Positions 10,519-20,400 of a stretch of DNA of 64,000 nucleotides are shown in pieces; within the stretch, counting starts at the first letter, position 1; each line of letters opens with the position of its first letter. The translations under genes were made by a program, and so were the position numbers. This DNA is from Amphibalanus amphitrite (Eukaryota > Arthropoda > Thecostraca > Balanomorpha > Balanidae), in NCBI RefSeq assembly GCF_019059575.1, contig NW_024881615.1:496001-560000 (forward strand). Reading direction: 5' to 3'. The notes beneath the pieces are model-generated. The model saw only the letters and a program-made list of their open reading frames with translations, was not told the origin of the DNA and ran no database searches.

Positions 10519-11115
10519 TCTTAGAAGTTGTGTACTTTAGCAATTAACAGTGAATGGCAAATGGAGGCAATGCCCTTTCCCAGGTTTACTTACTGGAATA
10601 TGTTGTTGAGCATTTCACATGTTCATTACTCCTGCATGTCTTCAATGCTTAACCTTCCCTAAAAAATACAAATGTTAAGTGTCAGATTCTGATTAAATGA
10701 TTGATGACAAAATAGTGAAATGAAGTGCATTTTAACTAATTTCAGCAAATAATGAGCAGTTGCTATACTCTGTTCAGTTTCAAGTTTGCAGCCGAAGTGC
10801 CCTGCTGAAGGCAGTGCGTGATTTCTGTATATACAGCTCTAGCATTTTAAGACGCAAATTCGAGCGGAGGAGCGATCTGCCGAAGAAACTCCGACTGCAA
10901 GCTTGATACCTATGGAACAGACTATAGACATGAAAATGGATTTTTATTAGAAGATCCAGAAAGGTGACATTTGGTCTTGCAGAATGCAGAGGAGAGGGCA
11001 TCATCACACATCACTTCACAAAAAGACTTTCCAATTTCCAAATCTCCCTTGATTTCTCTTTGACATATGTTGTTGAATATTTTAGTAGGTACCAGCTTCA
11101 TTCAGAAAAAGCAGC
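10519..11115. other. Spacer upstream of the zinc-finger gene
   Basis: AT-richer DNA without recognisable genes. It should hold the zinc-finger promoter and 5'UTR (minus strand), but no clear TATA element or splice pattern could be assigned. Confidence 0.4.
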
Positions 11116-12154
11116 TTAACCCTCGCCGGCCGAGGGGGGGGGGCGGGTGCCGCCCCCCCATAGGGTTTTTTCGCGATAGCTCCGAACACGCTGGCGATAG
11201 AGAGCTGAAACTTGGCATACCTGACCTTTGATCCAAGCCGCATCTTTTGACACCAACCGCATTTTTGGGTCAGGTCAGGTCACTGACCTATGACGTCATA
11301 AGTGAACCTCTGCACGGTCTTCAGATGTCGCAACTTCGCAACGCCCTCACTGCCAGAGGAGATGTCACAGGGAAATGAAACTTGCAGGATCTAGTATCCA
11401 TTATGAGTCTCACAACTTGTATATCTCGGATTTTTCCTAAAGGTCATATGAGGTCAGGTCATTTTCGTGACCTCACCATTATAAGTCAATGGGGAAAAAT
11501 TCAAACTGCTATTCTGGCGCCGGGAACGATCTCCAACTATCTCAAGCACACAGAATCGTGATTTGATGCACTCCTTGCAAGGTTAGATGCGTCACTTTTG
11601 CAATGTTGACCTTGCGTGACGTCATTTATGACGTCATCAAGGTCATATTAGTTTTTCGTCAATAACTCTTGATCAAATTGAGCTAGCGAGTCGGGAAAGC
11701 CACCAATGGACTCAGGAAGACCTGCCGAATCGAATGATATGCGACATGACCCCTTTCGACCAACTTCGTGACCTTAGGGTGCTGACCTGACCTTGACCTG
11801 AGGTCAACACACCAAGTTGACCTGACCCGAACAAAAAGTATATCATTCGACGCGCCTGAGCGAGGCGAACACGATGCTGCCAAAATCGCGGCTCTGCGGC
11901 CATTTTTTGCGAAGTTATTCACCAAAAACTGAACCGTACCTTGGGGCACTTGACCTGACCTCAGAGGTCACCGGTTGACCTAGGACCTTAAATTCGGGTA
12001 CCAATCTCTGCGTCTCGTAACGGCGCACACGCTCGTTTTTTCCGCGACGCGCTAGCTCCACCAGGGGCGAAACGGCGAGGGGGGGGTCGTACCCGCCCCC
12101 CCCCCCCCTCGGCCGGCGCGTATGTAGAAAACCAATAGGTCCGGCGAGGGTTAA
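11116..12154. mobile_element. Non-autonomous TTAA-flanked DNA transposon (piggyBac-like MITE)
   Basis: A 1,031-bp element (11120-12150) is flanked on both sides by TTAA (11116-11119 and 12151-12154). It begins CCCTCGCCGG and ends in the exact inverse, CCGGCGAGGG. Subterminal inverted CGGCCGAGGGGGGG blocks reinforce the symmetry, with a roughly 30-nt insertion on the right side. TTAA targets and CCC-starting ends are typical of the piggyBac superfamily. There is no transposase frame, so it must have been mobilised in trans. The interior is unusually rich in AGGTCA/TGACCT hexamers (20 counted) and has three TGACGTCA sites. Confidence 0.8.
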
Positions 12155-13238
12155 GAGATATTGGCAGTACTGGTCTGAAGCCTGAAGCTGAGCTCTACAC
12201 AGTTTATTAAGGGTAAATTGTGTTCCTTTCCATGCTTTTCAATGTAATGAATCTAAAAATGATGCTCATTAGTCATTAGTCATAGTGTATCATATCATGC
12301 CAATCCAGTGAGGGAAGGTCACCTAGCCTAACCATATCTGACCCAATCCACTACCTATTCAGCCTGGACTTCTGCCAGAGGAGGTGTAGGGTTAGGTTAG
12401 GTTCAGTTAGGCTGGGCCATATATAGCCTTGGGCTGGGTTTATATAGCCTTGGGCTGGGCCAAGTTAGGTTGAGTACAGTTAGGTTGGGTTAGATTATGC
12501 TGAGTTAAGCAAGATTAGGTAGGTAAGGTCAGGTGACCTCACCTCAAATATATGATATGATATTTGCACTAATGAACATCATTTCTATGTTCAGGACATT
12601 GAAAAAATCTAAAGGAGCAAAATTTATCCTTGAAAAAGGTGGGCCTCACCTTCAGTTTTACCAAGGTACCTATTCTTTATGTGCATAGAAAACAAAGTTT
12701 TTGTGAATTCTCCAAGTCCCAAAACTGCTGAATGATAAGGAAAGCCTAAATGACCCCCCCCCCCCTAGATCCACCAGTGTTGGCTTAGCATTCTGATTCC
12801 ATGATGATAGGTAGATGCGAGAGCTGAGATATGAAGTAGGTATGCATTTTGGAATTAGGCATTTCATTAAACATTTACATTTTTGATTGATGTTCCAACT
12901 GATGTCATGAAAAGTTATATTTTGTCTTACTGTTACAGTATACAGTCGGTCTTAAAACTTTAAAGTACCTACCGCACAATAGTGCAGGGGATCCATCAAG
13001 CCCAACAGTGAAAGGACTGCTAAAATTGAGTTACCAAAGCAATTGACATCTTCGTCCATTCCCCAAGCCAATTGGTTTAGCGACTTTTAAATTATATCAG
13101 GCCCTTCCTCTGTCAGGCTTGATGGATCCACCACACTGTTGCTTTGTACTTCCAGGACTGACTAGTGACTACAAACATTCACTACACCAAAACTTGCACT
13201 ATTCATACCTACCTTTCCAAACTTGCTGTACGCTGATG
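12155..13238. other. Intergenic spacer
   Basis: AT-rich DNA with short GGTTAGGTTAGGTT-like stretches (about 12390-12530) and a poly-C run near 12757-12767. No gene or element boundary is recognised. Confidence 0.4.
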
Positions 13239-13240
13239 TA

Positions 13241-14523
13241 CCGGGTGTTGCAGCTAAATTGGGACAAAGTTCGTAACCTAATCACAATTTTGTTATTTGG
13301 AGGATATGGCTGAAAATTTGACATGATACTATTTCAACAATGCTCTTTCACGTGCTAATATTTTTGATGCACGAAAACCGATAACAGTCATGGAGGAACA
13401 GCGTAGATGTACAGTTGCTGAATTAGTTCGCGCTGGACAAAGCGCGAAAGAGATCGTTATCGCAACAGGATACCCGAAGTCTACGGTATATCGCACTGTC
13501 GCTACTATGGACGGTGGAGGAGATGTCAGTAGACGTCCCCATGCGCCGCGAAGTGACCGCAAACGGAATCCTCGGTTTCTCGCGGGCTTGAAAAGGTCTA
13601 TTGAGGCCAAACCAGGTGTCTCAATGCGTAAGCTAGCGCGAGACCGAAGGGTGAGCAAAAGCACCATTAGCAGGGCTGTCAAGGAGAACCTCGGGATGAG
13701 GTCGTATAGTAGGAAACGGCAGAACCTTCTGACGGAGCGTCTAAAAGCGTTACGGAAGGAGAGGGTCCCGATGGTTCTGAACCAGCTCAAGAACCATGGA
13801 GGAGACGTGAGAGTCTTTGTGGACGAAAAGAAGTTTGTGGTAGACGAAGTTGCCAACCGCCGGAACTCAAGAGTCATCGCCTCGAACCCCGGTGATGTTC
13901 CACCAGTGATGATAAGCAAAAATCCAGCCTCTGTGATGGTGTTCGGAGCCGTCGCGAGCGACGGTCGCGTCATGCCCCCTCACTTCATACCTGCTGGAGA
14001 AAGAATCGGCGCAGAGGAGTATCTGGCCATCTTAGAAGAAGTGCTTTTGCCCTGGATGGCGAAGTACTACGACCTGAAGAAAGTCACACTTGTACAGGAC
14101 TCGGCTCCAGCTCATGCTTCCCGGAGGGTGCAGGATTTCCTTAGTCGGAAGATCCCTCTGTATGTCCCAAAGGATACGTGGCCTCCAAACTCACCCGACC
14201 TAAATCCGTGCGACTTTTGGATGTGGAGCGCGATTGAGGAGAGGTCCAACGCACGTGCCCATGACAGCATCTCGAGCCTCAAGAAGTCCATCAAGAAGGC
14301 AGCCAGCAGCATCGATCCTATGGAGGCTCAGCGCGCGTGCGGCGCGTTCCGACGCCGCCTGGAGATGGTGAAGGAGGCTCATGGTGGCCACATTGAGTGA
14401 GAGGGTAGAGAACATGTGCGTCAATACACGTTCAAAGTTTGAAAGCTCTGTCTCTTCATTCTACTGAGTTATGCCACTTTAAGTGTAAGCGGGAAAAATT
14501 CCCAATTTAGCTGCAACACCCTG
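13241..14523 (+). mobile_element. Tc1/mariner-superfamily transposon, apparently intact
   Basis: A 1,283-bp element bounded by TA dinucleotides (13239-13240 and 14524-14525). Its 24-bp terminal inverted repeats, 13241-13264 and 14500-14523, differ at only the second outermost base; the left one starts CCGGGTGTTGCAGC. It contains one full transposase gene and no obvious lesion. Confidence 0.93.
13390..14400 (+). CDS. Tc1/mariner transposase, DD37D type
   Basis: Uninterrupted 336-aa transposase that cuts and reinserts the surrounding element. The N-terminal part (about residues 5-110) holds two helix-turn-helix-like modules (TVAELVRAGQSAKEIVIATG and VSMRKLARDRRVSKSTISRA) that would bind the inverted repeats. 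The catalytic triad is visible: Asp in VFVDEKKFVVD, Asp in LVQDSAPAHAS, and Asp in SPDLNPCDFWMW. Thirty-seven residues separate the second and third Asp, so it is DD37D rather than the DD34E of Tc1 or DD34D of classical mariner. That resembles the maT-like group, a family assignment made from spacing only. No stop or frameshift is seen, so the enzyme may be functional. Start taken at the ATG at 13390, which opens the frame. Confidence 0.93.
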   Translation: MEEQRRCTVAELVRAGQSAKEIVIATGYPKSTVYRTVATMDGGGDVSRRPHAPRSDRKRNPRFLAGLKRSIEAKPGVSMRKLARDRRVSKSTISRAVKENLGMRSYSRKRQNLLTERLKALRKERVPMVLNQLKNHGGDVRVFVDEKKFVVDEVANRRNSRVIASNPGDVPPVMISKNPASVMVFGAVASDGRVMPPHFIPAGERIGAEEYLAILEEVLLPWMAKYYDLKKVTLVQDSAPAHASRRVQDFLSRKIPLYVPKDTWPPNSPDLNPCDFWMWSAIEERSNARAHDSISSLKKSIKKAASSIDPMEAQRACGAFRRRLEMVKEAHGGHIE

Positions 14524-14525
14524 TA

Positions 14526-16053
14526 TGATCCATATATTTATTTGAACATGCCATACAACATATAGCCAACCAATATAAACCGCAAAACTCAAGCCCTTGC
14601 TCAAGCCCCTATGGATCCCAAGTTGAAGTGGATCCATGGATCCAATAAACAAAAGTTCCCTTTTTATCAATAAAACTGTTCAAATATTTGCGGGTATCGG
14701 GCAGATGCAGGCTATTTTCCAATGGTTGTCCTAATAAAAGTTACATGAACAGTATTAGCAGAAACAAAACAATTTTGAACAGTTACTAAAAAAGACACTA
14801 ATGGCTTGCGTGAGCCAGATCTTTCGTCAGTATTTTGATGCTAAAAAATGCAAAAAGAAAAATATTGAACAGTTGAAAAACGATTGAACAAAAAAGCAAA
14901 TGAGCTAGTTTGAAGCTATATAGATCAGTTTTCTAATTGTTGCACAAGTTTCAATGAAAATAAAAGCTAATCGAGGAATGAATCAATGAAACTTACCCAA
15001 TACGTTATTTCTGTCCTTTGACTTAAGTTGCAGTGTTTTAATGCGCGCTCCTCATCTTTGTCAGTTTGTGGATCGTGGATCCCTTCCGTTGGCAAATGAC
15101 AAATGACGTTGGATCTTTGAGGGAGGCAGTAAATCCCTATATGTCGTAATATAAGGGTTGTCCGTGAAGTAGGTACTGTCAAGTAAATCCAGTTGTTATG
15201 ACTTTTAAGATACCCATTACAATTTGTGCTTTTGCAAGTGTTTGTTCATTGATTTACCACCATTAATTTGTTAAATTCATGCACTAAGCTATGAACTTGT
15301 TTTCTGACCTTGGGAGCTGGAGCTGCTACTTTTGAATATTTGTTTATTCAAACTAGCCCCACATTCGATATCTGATGGCTAAGATGCTTTGTCATCCAGC
15401 CTATCACGGTCCATAACAGCAGCCAAGCCCCCACTGACCTTGAACAGGATAGGCCGGACGACGTAGAATCTTCGTTGTCTGAGAGACATCGAATGCTGGG
15501 TACCTAGGTACTGGAAAGGTATTACAAACAACTCTTTCCATCTCAAAATTGGCTTCATCAGGTACCCTGCAAAATCAGGTAAATCAAGTACCCTGCAAAA
15601 TAAGGTATCAGGTACAAAACAAGACCTAGAACTTTTGCTACATACCATTTATAACCCTGCACTTTAATGAAAAAATGCAATGAAGTGGAATTTTCTCCTA
15701 TTGACCGATTTGACCTTCTTGTTCCTTCAGTGCGACACTTTCCAGACAATGCTGTACTGGTACCAGCATAGTGATTTGGCACAGTACCACTAAGAGTGTG
15801 CACTGTTTTGTGCAAATTTGGCATGAAACCACAGTAAACAGCACCACAAAGTGCACCAGTGGAGTGAGTGCCCCTGGGGCCAAGGCCCAGTGGCCCAGTG
15901 GTGACAATATCTCTTTGAGATTGCCATGCTTTGCAGTCTGGCTGACTGTGCTTGCAAAATATTCCAGATTCCAGGATTTTATGTATCATGAAGCTCATAT
16001 CATGGTATGAGCTTCATGATAGGATAGGGAATGATTGACATGTTTTGTTGTTC
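14526..16053. other. Intergenic spacer with a short perfect palindrome
   Basis: AT-rich DNA with a short direct repeat of the form AGTACCCTGCAAAATnAGGTA near 15560-15612. A 38-bp hairpin occupies 15984-16021: 16-bp perfect arms (TATCATGAAGCTCATA) around a 6-nt loop. No gene is recognised. Confidence 0.5.
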
Positions 16054-16835
16054 TTATAACAACTTCTCCATGTTGGTGGTCACGTCCACCGGCACGACTA
16101 CCTTTTGAACGGTGAAGTCCTGCAGACGGCGACAGAGGAAAAGAATCTAGGAGTGATTGTTGACGCGGAGCTGAAATTTAGGAGGCAAGCAGCGGCAGCG
16201 GTCAACAAGGCATCTCGAGTGATGGCCGTGATAAGACGGTCATTCAGCCTGCTGGACAAGATGACCCTGCCAATCCTGTTCAAGACGCTTGTGCGACCAC
16301 TCCTGGAGTACAGTAACATTGTCTGGGGGCCATTCAATCGAGCGGATTAGCTCCTCATCGAACGAGTCCAGCGCCGAGCGACCAAGCTGGTCCAGGAAGT
16401 ACGTCACCTACCGTACCAGGAAAGACTGAAGTCCACGAAGCTGCCTTCCCTCCACTACCGACGTCGACGCGGCGACATGATCGCTGTCTACAATGTGCTG
16501 CATGGGAGACTGGACCTGAATCTGGAGGAGTTCTTCAACCGAGTAACGACCAGAGATACAAGAGGACACTCCTGGCGTCTTGCGAAGCCTCATGCCATCA
16601 CCCGCGTCCGTCGAAACGCGTTCGCAGTCAGAGTCATTAACGACTGGAACAGCCTACCATCATCCATCGTAGACGCCGACTCTCTTAACTCGTTCAAGAA
16701 CCGGCTCGACACTCACTGGAGACACCTCCACTTCACCCCACCCCTACCATATGAGCAGTAACACTGTCAATCACGAACTACAGGCCTTGGGCCTCTCAAA
16801 ATTCTCCGTGCGTCTTAAGTAAGTAAGCAAGTATA
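16054..16835 (+). mobile_element. 5'-truncated CR1-like LINE, reverse transcriptase 3' end
   Basis: The frame starting near 16054 reads the thumb and C-terminal part of a non-LTR reverse transcriptase: EKNLGVIVDAELKF, VRPLLEYSNIVWGPF, LIERVQRRATKLV, LPSLHYRRRRGDMIAVYNV, RGHSWRL, RVINDWNSLPSSIV and SFKNRLDTHW. One in-frame TAG at 16348-16350 interrupts it; otherwise the frame stays open to the stop at 16761. A short 3' tail ends in TAAGTAAGTAAG-like repeats (about 16816-16828), as in CR1/jockey-type elements. The catalytic palm and the endonuclease are missing, so this is a dead copy. Confidence 0.85.
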
Positions 16836-17478
16836 AGTGCAGAGCACCAAATTTTGTAGTAGAAATGTTTCAGTTTTGTTGGCTGCTGTCTGGTTACTGG
16901 TATGGATTTCTAGCCTGGTTTAGTGTTGGTGTGGATCAGATTTGTAGCCTCACTTTTGTGACTTGTAGGCTCTCTTGCCTTGGTATGCTTTGCAGTCTGT
17001 GCCAAGGAAGTATCAACCCTTGTTAGTCATAATATGATCGGTAATAGTTTGTATCACAATGATGTCTTATAAAGTAGTGAGCATCCCATTCAGAATCAGG
17101 ACCACTTCAGTATCAGATGCATTTGCCTTTTATACTGTTATACAATTGAATTAAGGAGCTCTGTGCTCCATAGTGTGGTTTGGATCTGTTGAACTATTAA
17201 AAAAAAAAAACTGCACCAGTGCATACAAGTGTTGAGATCTGCCGGTCCCAAAGATCCTTTATTTTGTATGCTGCTCAATTCAAATAAATTAAAAGTATGA
17301 ATTATATGCTTTCTTATTGTTAGGTAACTGAGTCACTGATCACAACATTAATATCAATATCATTGTGTTTTGCAGATGGAGAATAATGGTGGCTCCTAGC
17401 TGGTGTTGTTCACTGCAGTATCACATTGTTGAAGACAGCTAATTACTTTTGACCTCTGGGAGAAGAGAGGTGGATAAG
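16836..17478. other. Spacer / probable 5' region of the ADAM17-like gene
   Basis: AT-rich DNA with an A-run at about 17199-17208. The 5'UTR of the downstream gene must lie here, but no promoter element or upstream exon can be assigned. Confidence 0.35.
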
Positions 17479-20400
17479 ATGCATTTTACAAATGGATTGT
17501 TTTTTCTATTTGGTTTCGTTTTCTTCATATGCCAAGGTAGGTATTCAGCCAAAACAGTTAAACTACTTTCAGCATTTGGCTCTGATGTTACTATTGTCAT
17601 AGTCAAGTCAGCTATATTTAATCTGTGCATTTAAGATTTCACTAGTGTTACGCATTTTTATGGGATATTTTACCCTGCACAGTTCTTTTCATGCTTGAGT
17701 GCAGGTCAAGTGATTTCATTCCATAACTCACTTGCTCCTTGCTAGTGTATCTTTTGAGGCCAAAGTTTTTAGAATAGAAGTATGATGATCAACCACACTA
17801 TTTAACAGCATAACTGTGTTTTCAGGCTCACTCATCAATCGACTGAAGTACCATGAGGTGATGCATGCAAGTGAGCTAAGCCACACAATTGTGAAGCGAG
17901 GCATCAACAGCAGCCCTCATCCTTTCAACAAAATTAAAGAGCTAACATTCAAAACACTGGGCAGGTACATATGCTGGAATTGGATGTTTTTAGATCTGTT
18001 TTGGGTAAGGCAATTTACTCATTAACTTTAGGATTTGATTGCATGAGAAGAAAATGTGTGATGTTTGTAATGTAGCTTTGTAATTTTGTATGTAATGTAA
18101 TGTTTTTTATCTCCTAAATGCCTGGTGTTATTTTATTTTTAATACTGTAACTGTTTGTCACAGGGATTTCAAGCTTATGCTTTCACCAAGAAAGTATCTG
18201 CTGCACAGCCAGTTCAAGGCATATGAAGTGGACAAGGATGGAAAGGAAAAACTCCATCATATCGGTAAGTTTCCATTAATTAGCCCTTAAACATAGGTAC
18301 TTTTGTCTTTGGTTTCTGGTGTAAACTCGTTGGATCAATTTCTTATCATAGTTTCTGACCTCTGTGGATATCAAGTTGACCATACCAACCCTGCATAACT
18401 TTGTGAAAATATGTCAATATCAAAATGTTGAATGATTATCCTGTCCTGTTGTGACCTGTTATAATTACAAACAAATTACCTGTATGATGTTCATGCCTTG
18501 TGACCGTCACAGACCCGGAGCACCACGACCTGTACGAGGGCCGTGTGTTCGGCGAGATAGAGTCGGACGTCAGCGCTCTTATCGAGGACGGCGTGATGAC
18601 GGCTACCGTACGGACGAAGGAGGATACGTACCACATTGAGGTGAAGACTGCCGACGTCTTATAGAGCTATGGCCGATAGATTTATGTCTGGTCTGGTCTG
18701 ATTGGTCTGACCTAGACCCTACTCTAGTGGGCAGTCAAACAGGGGTGGTATGAGTGGTTAGTCATTCAGTGGCATCTGAGTCAACACTTGTCACATGCCT
18801 GAGTGTATGGCTTGCTGATGAACGATTCGGAGTGACATCTTATAGTGTCATTTCTTTGTAACGCTCGCGGCTTCCACGTCCGCATTATTTCCCGTGATGA
18901 TGCCCTTACCGCTGCCGTGGCCGTCCTGCGTCATTTTCAGCCGGCCTGGCGCCACATCGACGACCCGCTGCGCACTCGGATGATCACCTACCGCAGCTCG
19001 GACGTACTGGATGGCCAGCCGGGCCTGCCGCTGCCCTCGCTCGGCTCCCACTGCGCCTACGTGCGCGAGGAGGGGAACGCCACCGGTGAGCGGCCGGGAG
19101 GGTAGTGCTCAGAAAAAGAAATACAGCTCTTCGGAGGGACAATGCATGGAAGGATAGTTCGAGCGCGATAGTTCGGGACAAGATACTCCGTTGCATTACA
19201 GTTTACGAAGGACGGTGCCTGGCGGAATTCCTAGCGGCTGCTTCCAGCGATTAGTTGCTCGGAAGTTTTTTTCAGCCGATCGTTTGACGACCGTCTGGCG
19301 CTAGCACCATACAGGCAAACATGAAGTGTAGTTTCTTGTGTTGATATGTTTGCTCACGTTTTGTTTATATTTATAGCTGATGGTGCTTTTTGTCGCGATC
19401 TTAGTATCATTGCCTATGTTATTATAATGCAACTATGCTCGCGGGTCAGCGTTCAGCTTCGGTCACAAATTCCGTCTTGATAGTTAATCTACACGGGCAT
19501 TGAACAATATCTAATGGATTTTCTGACTGTCCCCAGGCCCGGAGTGGGGCGAGGAGGGCGGTCCAGGTCCTCACGTGCGAGCTAAGCGCCAGACCACAGA
19601 GGCGTTCACGTTCAACATAATGAAGACGCGCTGTCCGCTGCTACTGGTGGCCGACTATCGTTTCTACAAGGACATGGGCAGCAGCAACACTAAGACCACC
19701 ATCAACTACCTGGTACGATCGGATAGGATGGGCGCTCAATGGTCACGATGTCCCCCTCTCTTCCTAAACCCAACAATTGATTAATCGACTGTCATATGGT
19801 CTGCACATGGGCGTCCCAACGCTGCCCATGGGCACACTGATGACTTTCCCATTCATTTACTCGCCATTATTCTTGATATTACAACCTGTTGAGCTTTCTG
19901 CTGCCACGTTTACAATAGAGGTGGCAAAATGTGGACCCGAGGACCCGGTCCAAAGAACCAGTCTGGACCCATATGGGTCCAGACCGGTTCCTGGAAATTT
20001 TCTGACGGGTCCAACCGGGTCCTACCATAAACTATACATCTTGCACACCACACATTATTGCAAAATAAGAAGTGAATGAAGTGAATGTTTCTTTGCACAC
20101 AGTAGATCATGAGTATTCCCAGTGGGAAATTGGCTGTTTTACATGATGCAACTAATGATACCTACAAGTAGTTTGTATTGATTGACTTTTGGGGAACGGG
20201 TCCAACTGGTTCCGATTCCAACTAAGACCGGGTCCGACTGGTTCCAGAAATGTCCAACCGGGTCTGGTTCGAGTCTGGTTCCCAAAATTTTCATCTTTTG
20301 CCACCTCTAGTTTACAACGTTCGCTCCTGACCCATCCGGTGTCACTGCCTACAGATCAGCTTGATCGACCGTGTAGACAAGATTTACCGCGACACGGTGT

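Noticed and set aside
9652..10524. 290-aa plus-strand frame opposite the zinc-finger N-terminus
   Set aside because: It mirrors a clearly coding minus-strand frame and has no recognisable domain.
12390..12540. GGTTAGGTTAGGTT stretch as an interstitial TTAGG telomere repeat
   Set aside because: Only two or three consecutive units are present and the rest is irregular; too short to call.
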